This document shows positions 1 through 12,400 of a DNA stretch of 64,000 nucleotides, in pieces. The notes under the pieces are model-generated. The model searched no databases and was not told where the DNA came from. It saw only the letters and a program-made list of their open reading frames with translations. The translations under genes and the position numbers were made by a program. Source of the DNA: Eremophila alpestris peregrina (Eukaryota; Chordata; Aves; Passeriformes; Alaudidae). Each line of letters starts with the position of its first letter. Position 1 is the first letter of the stretch. The stretch is from contig WMCF01000003.1 in assembly GCA_009792885.1 (NCBI GenBank), forward strand, positions 11,140,518 to 11,204,517. The letters are read 5' to 3'.

Positions 1-235
1 AGGTGTGCCAATCCTTGTGACCCCATGAGTGAAAATGCATGTGGAATGGCTGCTTCCCACAATCCAACTAAAAGAGACTAGACCCTTGCCCCTATTGTGT
101 AACATACCTATATTACTCAATCCAAGGTAGTGAAGCTGCCTAGATGTGTGTATTTCTTCTAGGATGTAGGGAAAATAAGAGTTTTGGAACCATGTGAAGT
201 TTTTCTACAGGATTAGCCAGATTCACTTGCCTTAC

Positions 236-445
236 CTCAAGCTGAGTGAATATTTTCTTAATGTGTCTAAAACACCCTTCAGCAATTTCCATGTCTTCCT
301 CATATGATTTGCCTTTGAAAACTGGTTGAGGAGCATTTGCAAAATACTGGTGAAAAGGAAAGAAACTGGAGACATCTGCCACGTCTGGCAATTTTCCACC
401 CTTAACTTTCACTTTACTGATATACTCCTCCCAGCGAGACATTAC
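236..445 (-). CDS. AQR: AQR coding exon 26 (residues 945-1014), last exon inside the window
   Basis: 210 nt, phase 0, between acceptor TGTCACAG and donor GTAAGG. It encodes [20 protein letters not shown] through [11 protein letters not shown]. Positions 1-235 are the beginning of intron 26. Motif II (the DEAA box in human AQR) and later helicase motifs are not in the window. Confidence 0.97.
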
Positions 446-3400
446 CTGTGACAAAGCAAAGTGGGTTTATAGCATAAGGTTTTTGGCAATGTATAGGCTT
501 GCAGCATAGCATTAAAATAATTATCACAAAAGTAAGGTATGTCTTAGGTAGCATTTGACCTCGTGTCAGGATGACATTTTTGAAGTTGTGGTGGGTTGAG
601 CTTGGCTGGCTGCCAGACTCCCAGCCAGTTTCTCTCACTTTCCCTCTTCAACAGAACAGTGGGAGAAAGTAAGATAGAAAAGCTTATGGGCTGTGATAAA
701 GACAAGGAGATTGCTTAGCAAGTAGCATCAGAGGCTAAACAGAAAATTAATTTCATTTATTGCAAATTAAAAATTAAGAGTAAGATGGTGAGCAACAAAG
801 GCAAAACTAAAACCAGCTTTCTTCTCCACTTCCTCTTTCTTCCCAGGCTTAATTTCATTATCAATTTTTCTATCTCCTTCCCACCCTGAAGAGTACACAA
901 ATAATGGTGCTATCATTCAAGTTCACAACACCCCATCTCTGCCACCCCTTCCTACTCACACTTCTTCCCTGCTCCAGTACATAATTTTGACAGGCTGCCT
1001 CTTCCTTCAGGGTATCTCCACCTGCTCAGCAAGGGCTACTCCCTGGGCTGCAGTGTTGGTCTCTGCTCTGCCACAGCCTCTCCATAGGCTGCAGGTGGAA
1101 AACCTGCCTTGCCATGGCTGTCTCCACAAGCTACAGGGAACCCATGCTCTGATGCCTGGAGCACCTCCTGTCCCTTCATTTTCTTCTGACCTGGGTGTAT
1201 GGGGCTGTTTCTCACACTCCCCTCTCTGCCCTCAGCTGCTGCTGGTTTTTGACCTCCTCTCAAAGAGGTTTTCACAGAAGCACCAGCAGTGTCACTGTGG
1301 ATTCAGCTTTGGTCAGCAGTGGGTCTGCTGGAGCTGACTGTGTCCAGCACAGGGCAGCCCCCAGCCTCTTCTCAGAGGTCATTGCTACAGCCACCTGATA
1401 CCAAAACATTGCCACATAAACCCAATACAGAAATAAACTTCTTTATTATCTCCGCTTACACTACCTTTATTTAAATACCAAGTGGGACTCATTTAGGAGG
1501 AAACTGAACCAGATGACCTCCAGCAATGTTCCTCTCACTCTTCAACACTGAATGCCCATTTAATGTTAAGGTCCACACTAAAGCTAGCCCAGAGTAGCTT
1601 CTGCAAAAATATACACAGTATGTGCATTCAGTCCTAAGTACCACTCTGCAAATCTCCTTATGGAGCACTAATTGCAAATGTAGACCGTAACTGAAAAGTA
1701 CCTGGAGAAGAAATGAGGGACATGCAACATACCATTTTGTACACTGTACACTGTACATTTGATTTCACATTGGCATTTAATGCTATTAAAGCCTCCTATC
1801 AGGACCATCAAGTAGCTGCTCTAATGTTTGTCCAAAATATAAATCAGCCCACAGATTTTCCTATCTGAAGGAGAAGCTTCAGGTTAGAATCTTTGCCAGC
1901 ATTCATGAAGGGCAGCAATGACTTGGGTGAGTCAGCAGGCAGGATTTAAAACAACAGCAACACAAGCAAGTCATACTGCAATTTTAACTTTAGCTGTTAC
2001 TGTATTGTGAATCACCAATGAAAATGCTTTTTGCTTTTACTATCAACTGAAAAATTCACTGCAAGTTTTACTAAGTGTTTCACAACATATTTAGGTCATA
2101 CAGTCTCTCTACAAAATATTTTAGTCCTTACTTGGTATAAGAAAAAGTGGCCAGCTGTTTCACAAGTGTAAGAAACATCTCCTGGGACTCCAAGACTCTC
2201 TTGTAGTCGCCCAACTTCTCGTAGAAGTTCAAGTCTTCGAGCCAGAACATAATTAACTCTTCCATACCTACAAAATGGATTATGTATAACATAGTTTTTA
2301 TTAAACTCAAAATAGTATCTAAGTATCACAATGAGAGAGATCACAAAAACCCCCAGCACCCTGCCAAAAAAACCCCACAACTACAACCCTGTTCCAAAAC
2401 CTAAGAATTTGCCACATGCTGACTATTTCTATCAGTTGAGCCCTAACAATTCACAAAGTCAAGCTTATAAGAAATAAAGTTCTCACAGTAGTGCACCCCA
2501 CCTTCAAATATATTCCTCAACCTTTACCCCTCCCTCTTGAACTGCCAGAACCCATAGTGCTTGCAGAAATACCCCACAGGTCTGGAGCTACCTTGAGAAA
2601 GTGTGAAAATAGATAATGCAGTATCTTTAAGAAAACTCCTTTTAATGATGAACATTACAGTTCAGGGAATATACTAAACTATGGATACTACTAAATAAAT
2701 ATCTGCTATGGCATCATTTCAGTAAGTTTTTAGCTATCAAGTTTCTGGAATAAGTTGACTACGTCAAAGCATTCAATTTAAAAGAAAAAAAATCTCAAGG
2801 TATTTATTTTGCTAAATACTGAACTATGCATATGTGGGTAGCTTCTAGTGACTATATATAATTTTTACTACAGCTTTTGAAGTCAAAGTATTGCTATGAT
2901 AATCCAGTACTGGACAGTTCAGATATTTCCAGTGCACGACCATTATACCCCGCTTACATTTATGAATGTGTGTAATCCTACTGACGTCAATTGGACTAAG
3001 GCATGACAAACACACAAATATTTGGAAGAACAGGTTCTTGAGTCTTTGTACTGATACAAAGCTGACAGCTTTCCTTACATATGTATACCTAAAAATGTGT
3101 TATCAATGAAATAAGGAACTTTGAGGTTAAGCAGTACCTGAAGAATTCAAAGCAGAAAGTTTAATTTAATGTTTATTCATGCAAAAATCACCATGATAGT
3201 AGAAGTGATACCATATTTGAACAAAAAAACTGAAACTCCAAGAATCTGCCTTATTATTCTAATTTCTCTCACAGATTAATTGAACAAAGTTATAAGGGTC
3301 CAAAAAATATAATTATCTATTATTCAAGCAGTTGAGTTTGTGAACAAGCAACTGACTGATTCTGCCTTTAAATGCTCATGAGAGCACAGCTTCTGTACAG

Positions 3401-6400
3401 AGTAAGAACCAAAATTACTAAACCTTGTACTGAAAAACTCTGTGTTACTGGCATTCAATAATATGAGAAGGGTAAAACTTGTCCAACACAGTCCTTCGCA
3501 TGGGAGGTAGAGGGGATTCAACAGGGACATCTTGCTGCCATGTTTATACAAGGGAGTTTATCATTAGCATCTCCTTTCTCACCTGCTGAAATCTTTCTCT
3601 GTCTCTAATTCCTCTTCTCCATGACCCAGACGCAGAAGGTGACGCTCATCAATGTCTAGAGCCATGATTTTTTCGAACAGCTGGTTCAAAGCCTAAAGAT
3701 TGACAAGAACAGGAGAAAAGGTAGTTTTTAGAATTTCAGAGGCTCTTGCAGGGGAAAATTGAAGAATTACTCGTAAGTAAAGTAGGAGATTATGTCTATT
3801 TTAGTATAAATGGAAGCCAAAACAAACGTTAATTTTGTTTTAACAAAACAAAGCCAACACTGAAACTTCTAATCTTGACAACAGAGAAATTAGCCTACTA
3901 ACACCCTTTTATTTGCATACCTTATATAACAATTACATTTGATTTTACAATTTCAAAGTTAAATTCTATCACAGTTTATCTAGTTGATAAAGCTATCAAT
4001 TTACAAAACTGTCACACAAACATCAATTTTTGTATGATGATATTAAGCAATTTAACTTTTACTGTACATTAAGAGAAGTATGATCTGGTACTAACTGTCA
4101 GGTACTGTGACTCTATTCCATTTTGGACAACTGAATTTTGCTCAACTAAACTAGCTGTGATACATCTTCTGCCTTAAACTCTTCAGTTCTCTAGTGGCTT
4201 ACTATCAACTAAACCGTGCATTTCAAAGGAGCAAGCTTGAAAGCACTGGATCATCAAGTTTTGAAAATAGGAATAAACACAAGCAAGCACCACTTGCAGC
4301 TGCAAGTCATCTAAACATCTTAAAGTGCAGCATCAAGGCATGGGTAATGTACCCTGCTGAGATAAATCTGATTTCCCAGGGTACAATTTCAAGTTAACGT
4401 CCTCATGAAAGTCTTCTCTGGTTAATTTTCTATCTGCCTCAAAGTATTTCCTTCTTTTTCTCCTCAATGGACATGTTCTCAACCCTTTCTCCCAACTTTA
4501 ACCTGTCACTCTCCTGCAACCCATTGCAGACTTGCCTGTATTATTTCAGGCTGTTAACTCCTCACCAAAATGATACCCCCTCATCCATTCTTTGATCTTG
4601 CTTTGATGAAAAATTATGAAACATTTTTCAATGGTATGTTCAGTGAAAGTAACTCATAACTGAGACAGGACAGGCTAATCAGGGAGACCAGGAAACAGGT
4701 GACCCTGGTTTCCAAACAAACCATTCCAAATCAGACACAGATTTCATAGAATATGCTGAATTGGAAGGGATTCATAAGGATCATCAAATCCAACTCATGG
4801 CTTTGCAAAGGACATCCCAAGAGTCACACCCTGTGCCTGAGAGCATTTTCCAAACACTTCTAGAGCTCTGTCAGACTGGTGCTGTGACCACTTCCCTGGG
4901 GACCCTGTTTCAGCACTCAGCCACCCTCTGGGTGAAGAACCTTTTCCTCATATCCAAACTACACCTCCCCTGACAGAGCTTCAGGCCATTCCCTCAGGTC
5001 CTGTCACTGGTCACCACAGAGAAGAGATCAGTGCCTGCCCTCCTCTTCTCCTCATGAAGAAGTTGCAGACCACAACGAGGTCTCCCCTCAGGCTGAACAG
5101 ACCAAGTGACCTCAGCTGCTCCTCATATGGCTGCCCCTCAAGGTCCTGCAGCATCTTTGTTGCCTTCCTTTCAACACTCTCTGATAGCTTTGTGTTTCTT
5201 GTATATTGTGCCCAAAACTGCCCACAGGACTCAAGGTAATGTTGCACCAGTGCAGAGTAAAGTGGGAAAATTAAGAGTAAGACTCTTAAAAACTCAACTT
5301 TTTTTTTTTTTTTAATTTTATATATGCTTGAGAATTAGCAATTAGAATCATCTCTTATGAATGGGAAGCCAATATTCAGCTGAAGAGGCCTTCCCTTAGG
5401 AGCATAAAGCACAGAGCAACCACTGTCTGAGAAAGCTAATTAGCAAAAATCTGGCATGCATGCAATGCATGTGCAACTATAAGAACCAAGAAGAAACTTT
5501 TTCAAAATACTTTTTTATTTTTGACCTCTAACCAATTAAACACATTGAAAACTTCAGATAAATAGCTTAGAATGACACTCCTGAAATTCAAAAATTTAAT
5601 TTTGCATTAAGAAACTGGCAATCCTGCACACAAGTTTCTACTGTTAGGAGACAAATGTAATTCCCAAACTACTTATCTCAATACCTACCGTTCTTCTACA
5701 TGGTAATTACAGGAAAAGTCCACACATGATTGACACTTTACCTGATTAGAGTGGGTAACTATTAGAGTTCGTTGTTCTGGGAAATTATGATAAAGATTGG
5801 ATATTATCTGGACTGCTACATCAGTTTTTCCAGTACCAGGTGGACCCACTACCTAAAATCCAATACACATACACACACAAAAATTAAGACCAAACCAAAA
5901 TTCACAATTTATCAGAATACTTCACAATAAAAAAAACAGAGTTGGCTGGGGAAGAAAAAACCCAGAACAATCTCACTGACATTACACATTGCTTCCTGGC
6001 TTTGGTGAACTTTCAGACCAAATACAATATATTATAAAAGACTGCTTCAGACTATTTTGGCAAATTCTGACTAAAGGGAATATGGTAATCCAGCACAATA
6101 AGTACTAATATGAAAACAGATGTCCTCAGAGAAAAAAGATCGTTTAGCCCCAGAACAGGCTATATGGGGGAAACAGTGAAAAGAGAATTAAGACACACAA
6201 CTGAAAAAGAATAAGGTGAAACAGACATAAATGATAGAAAAAAAAAAGTTAATTCCTTCTCTTTACTCAGAAATCTACAACTGATGATACAGATACATAA
6301 TAACAGTTAACGTTTTCATAGGCTCAATTCCACACACACTCAAAAACTGACACCTCAGACATTTTAAATGTATCCAAGTATTATGAAACATCTCAAAATA

Positions 6401-9400
6401 ATTTGTTCAGGATTAAGGACAGAATAGCAGCTTTCATGAGCATCTACACAAAAAATTACAAACTGCTATGAAATCAATCGTGCTTTATTTAGACTCTTCA
6501 ACCACTGCAAAAGCAAATTCAGTTGCTGTTGAAGGCCCTCAGCCACTGAAACACAGGATACAGAGATATGTCTTGCCATATGATTTTGTGAGGATTGGAG
6601 GATATTAAACCTTCAAATGTTAATTTTTTCTTATCTTTAAGCTATTAATAGAAATTACCTCAGCAAGGCTACAGAAAGGGGCATTACTAGTATTTCACTG
6701 AATGTACTTAAGGCTAGAATTAAATAAATACGACTACAGAATCCTTAAAAACATTCTTACCATAGTCAGTCCAGGCTGCATTCCTGCACGGATGGCTTCA
6801 ATCTGAGTGTGGGTAAATTGAATAGTATTGCTGTAACAAAACAAAACAAGATCAGATAATTGATAATTTTGCCAACAGCTTTGATAAAAGCAGTTGTTTT
6901 AGTAAGTTTTATTTCAATTAACTGTTTATATCTTTCCCGAACTACACACTTGCAAACTTTTCCACACATTAAATCAGCATTACAACTATCTTTTTTATAG
7001 ATACAACAGTCTTGTAATTTCTAAGCAAGACAGTGAATCATGTTGTCCATTTGACAACAAATTCATTCCATCTAAAAGACTGTTTGTCTTTCATTATTAT
7101 TTGGAGAGGATGTTGTAAAGTTATTTAGGTATTACTTTCATAATATTCAAACTCCTGAGACAAAAAACACTAGAAGACAGTATTTCTCACCGTTCTTCAA
7201 GGGACTTTTTTAACAGATGGGGGACAACAGAATATTTTGATTTAAATGTAAAACAAACCAGTCTCACTTCTGAAAATGAACTGCTATGCATGTGTTATCA
7301 TTTGAAAGTAAGTTCTCATCTATTTTTTACCGTTTTGGTTGATTATATGGATATGGTCCCCTGTTTGGAATAACATGAGGCTCTACAATCAGTGTTTTAG
7401 CTTCTTCAGGGTTTTCTTCATTTCCATCCTCTTTTCTTTTTCTTCCCTTACCTCCCTTCATTGGGAAAGTTATCCTGTAACACATAATTTAAGGTTACAG
7501 TTCAACATGTTCACTACAATACAGACTGTCTCAGAACGTGACAGAGAAACACTTTTTTCTCACCATTAAGATAAACTTTCATACAGCAGGGAAAAAAGTG
7601 CTGCAAATGACAAAGTTTTAAGGAGAATAAAGAAAATAAATGACAAATAATTGATGAAGCTGATTAAACAAAAAGTATGTCAAAAGCACTCTTTTCATTA
7701 CTGGAAAAGCCAGGAGTAGTGCTGATAGCCAGCTGGAAAAAAACACTGAACACAAGAAGTTCGTAAATGAAAGTGGAACTGACAGGAGAAAAGTTATCAT
7801 AGAACATAAGATGGGTCAATGTTCTAAACTATTCCAACAGATGAAGTTTTTATCCTCCCATTTCAATTTTTTATAGCCTTCTGTATGTATTAGCAAGCTT
7901 CTCGAATTCAGAAACCAATCACAGGTGAAGGAATCCCAATGCCTATCCAAATATCTCAAGACAAAAATGCAGATACCTATAATAGTAATAAATTCTTTCA
8001 GGACAAATGTAGCAGTAGGAAGGGCAACAGCTCTTCATGAAGAGCATTATCTCTCCTAATTAACTGAAACTGAACAACAGGTCATTGAGGAAAATTGTGT
8101 GTGAGATCTTTTCCTAAAACTTTCTGGCTATTTTTATATCATTATATAGTGTTATTGCCTTCTCCACACAATTCTCCATGCAGTGTTTCCAAAAAAAGCT
8201 CCCTAATTTTCAAGATTCAATTTAGTCACGATAAAAGCTGACTGGTGCAGGTGAAAGGCATCTTCTCCCTCCACAGATTTATTCCTTCACAAGGAAAAGA
8301 TGTAGTTTCTTCAGCTGAAGGAAGTGTTCTCCAGTACTATGCACTGTGAATCTCAGTTGTCAAAGTTCAAGGAAGTGCACCAGGAGGGACAGAACTGTCA
8401 AGTCCAAAAATGCTGGACAATAGCACCAGTGAAACAAAATGAGTAAATCTCATTTAGGTGCCAAGAAGGCAGACATCCTATTTCAGAAATCATTTCTAAA
8501 AATAAGCAATATGGCATTTCAGACTTAATCCTTTGTGTTGACTGAATGGTGTTTCCAAAAGGTCAAATTTTAACTGATGTTGAAACTGCTGTTCTTAGCT
8601 TGTTGTAATGAGACATGTAAGGAAACTTTTAATTAAAATTCTCTAGGCTGCTCTTGAGGAAGCTAGATACCACAATGCAGAAGAGAGTATTATGTGTCTT
8701 GATTCTATCTCATCATTTTTTCCCCAAATATTCCATAGGCTGATCTACAAGCGATGCTCTGATGCATTTTTGTACAGAACAGAACAGAAGCTGTTCCTGG
8801 GTCTAACTGTTGTACAGTTAACTCTATCATGTACCTATCTATATCTTAACATATCTTCATCTTTTCTTAAAAGAAAGAGCATCTCCCTTTAAACCCTGAA
8901 CATAACTCCACCTGAAAACACATTTTAGTAAGAATACCAGACCAGAAGTACTTGAAATATTGAGATCACCTGAAGGGGGGTACATGAAGATCTGGATTGT
9001 CAACAGTGACTTTGACATTGTACCCAGGAAAGCTAGCTTTTAAGTGATCAATGGACAGAAAAGTGTCATTGAAATCCAGAGTTGCAATCTGATTTGGCAT
9101 TTTTGAATAGTGTGCACTACTTGGGTCTCCATAGCCAAGAATGATGTCATGCAGCCAGTCAGGAACCACACAATCTGTGTTCATCAAATTCCTAATAGTC
9201 TCCAGAAGAGCCTGTAAATAAAAAAACCCAGAAAAAAATAGGATTGAAGAGACTGACTTTTTACCAAGTAAAAATCATACCGAAGATCAATCAAATCTGT
9301 TTTAGGATGACAAAATGTAACTCTTTAGTTGACAGTGTTTGGTCAGATTGAGTCAATATACAGATGTGTACATATGCAACAAAACACCAGTATCAAAGCA

Positions 9401-12400
9401 CAGAATTCTTAAATTAAGAGCTAGTAAAGATGACTATAATCATCTGTAAAGTTTAATTCCAGAAAACTCACCGCAAGGGAAAAACGCATTGAAGATCTTC
9501 ATGCAGCTTAAGGTTTCCTCTTACATGGCTATAAATTTCATCCCTGCAGTCAGCTTAAGCTTCCCTTCAAGCATTTGCTTTTCACCCACAAACTAATTTA
9601 TCTAATAATCTGTGGTTATGTAAGTTTTCTCTCCTTTTCCCTCTTGTGAAAACACCAATGCTCCAGACCCTAGACTTGCACAGAAGGTGTACTTTCTAAC
9701 TAAGAGGTAGCTGAACTTTAGCCTTCCTGTTAAAGGGCTTCTTTAGTGGCAAGTGGTCCACCAAACATGGACACAAATGAGTGGCAAACACAGTGCATTA
9801 GCCATCCACACTGCAATATAATACAGAACTCCCAAATGTCAATCTTGTAAAAGAATAATCAGTCAAATCAAAGTACAGAATTTTATTCTGATAGTCGACA
9901 TTTACATATCCATCTCCAAAGGGTAGGATTTCCTTTTCTTGCTTGTGTTGTATCATTCAAGGAGTCAAGTAACGTGATCACCATCCCTGCTTAGTCAACC
10001 TCTATTGAGGTCCTGATTCTTCCCCAGTACTCAGCATGGATGAGACCACATCTGGAGTGCTGTGTCTGGTGATGGGCTCCTCAGGACAAGAGACACAGAC
10101 ATGGAATGAGTCCAGCAAAGAGCCACTGAGATGATGAAGGGACTGGAGAATCTGTTATATGAGAAGCTGAAAGAGCTGGGATTGTTTAGCCTCAAGAATG
10201 CAAAACTCAAGGAGCATTGGAGAATTGGATCGATTTGTATAAAAAAATGTAATGGGAGGAAGTAAGGTCAGTGGAATGAGAGTCCACTCAGTAGTGCCCT
10301 GTGAAAGGGCAAGAGGCAATGGACACAAACTGAGATACGGGAAATCCCACCTAAATACACCAAAATATTTTTACTGTAGCAGTAATGCAACACTGGAACA
10401 GGTTGTCTAGACTATTCTCCATCACTGGACATATCCAATTCCAACTGCAAGAAGTCACAAGATTTTGAGCAACTTGCTCTAGCTGACTGCTTTAAACAGG
10501 TCTTGGACTAAATCATCTCCTAAAGTCCCTCTAACCTCAACCATTCTCTGAATCTGTTCCTTCCAATCACAGTCATCCTGTGGATTCTATGACAGACCTG
10601 TAAAGCTACCAAGTTGAATCTTACCACTTCTGAAGCCTGGAGGCCCTGCAATTACTTCAAAGATATATAGATGGACAAGTCCCATATTAACTAAGATTTT
10701 TTTTATATTTTTGTTGCAAATATAGAACAAGTACTTCTGGCTCAAACATATATTAAGCACAGCATAATATGTTTGTGCTAAGAAAAGCACAAAGAAATCA
10801 GACAATGTCACATTTTCAGGTAGTATTTTTAAACCTAGTGATCAGTTTCTAAGAGGAAGCAAGAAATGCATTCCTAACAGCTAATGTGCTGCTTCTACAT
10901 CACAAAAACTTTGTTTCAGCTTTTCAAGAAGTAATTTCTATGCATGTAAAAATAGTAAGATTTGTTCTTGTGAGAACCAACACTGCTGACCAACTGAAGT
11001 GACACAGTGGTGTCACCTCCAGCAAACACTTTGTATTTGTACTTTCTCTGCTGTCTCATCTGCTTAATTTACAAGGATTGCACAAGAGTTCTCTTGTCTC
11101 CTCTCCTACAAACTCAGCTTTAAACTTCAAGCTGCTTTCTATCTACTGCATACACTGTCTGCACTAGTCACAGCATCATCTTTTTTTCTCCAGTTGAAGT
11201 TAGAAAGGTTTAAAAATGACATGGAATGCATGCACCTGAACTGGTAGCAATGTGATAAATGTGGAAATACCTTAGATTGTCTCCATTCATTGAAAAAGAA
11301 ATGTATGAGACTTTAGTAAATGCCAGCATAGAATGGCTTGCATTGGGATTTGCCTGTAAATTACCTGCAAGAACACAGCACAAATGTGGAAGGTACACTC
11401 ACATTTAACAGCAATGCTGACCAAACTTAAGCATTCACTGCAGAACTTTCCCTCCCACTACATGGAAGTGCATATGCATGGGAATGAAAAGACATGTCTA
11501 CATGCTTGTACACCAGGGGGCTTTGGCAGAGGGCATTTGTATTTATAATGTGAAAGGAACCTGCCACAGACACACAACATAAATGATCAGTTCTTTTGAA
11601 TGTATTTATAAAGGACTCTCTATGAAGTTCTCTCAATATACCAACCCACAGGTGAATGGCACCACAATGGTCTATGCAGGCTGCAAGCTACTGCTTCACA
11701 CCAGAGGTATCTTTCTAGACACAGAGAGAAAAAAAAGTCCAAGTCTTCCTGCCCACCTCTTTATCCATTTACTCAGAACTTGCTAGAGAATCCTTTAAAA
11801 CCAAAATCAATTATGCAGTGCATGACTTTAAGGCACCAAAAGAAACGTAGTTTTTCATTCATGTTGCATTTTCATAATGAAAAACTCAAGGAACACATTA
11901 ATGATTCATTAATGTCTAAGAGGCAAAGAAATTGAGCAAGAAATATTTTTGGGTGTACAAAATTATGCACCCTCACAGTGAAAAAGGCCAACCGCACCTT
12001 GTACTATAGCACAAATTTGACCAGCAGGTCAAGGGAAGTGGCTCCTTCCTTTCTGCTCAGCACTGTTGAGGCTGAATCATCTAGTGGTTTTGGCTGAAAG
12101 GAACCTTTAAAGCTCATCTAGTCCACCACCCCTGCAATGATCAAGGCCATCTTCAACCAGACCAGACCAGGTTTCCCAGAGCCCTGTCCAACCTGACCTT
12201 AAAAATTTCCAGGAATGAGGCATCTACCACCTCTCTGGGCAACCTGTTTCAGCATTTCGCCACCCTCACCATAAAATATTTCTTATATCTGCATCTACCA
12301 TCTTTCAGTTTATAAACATTACCCCTTGCAGAAAGTCTGTCCTCCTCTTTCTTATAAGCCTCCTTACTGAAAGGGTGCAGTCAGATCTCTCTGAGACCTT

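Noticed and set aside
1498..1545. Possible CR1 tail (ccagatgacctccag)
   Set aside because: Only about 20 bases match and no CR1 body lies upstream, so it is too weak to call.
6280..6360. Possible box C/D snoRNA (ctgatgat ... actgac) in AQR intron 22
   Set aside because: The C box starts with C instead of a purine and no terminal stem pairs the ends.
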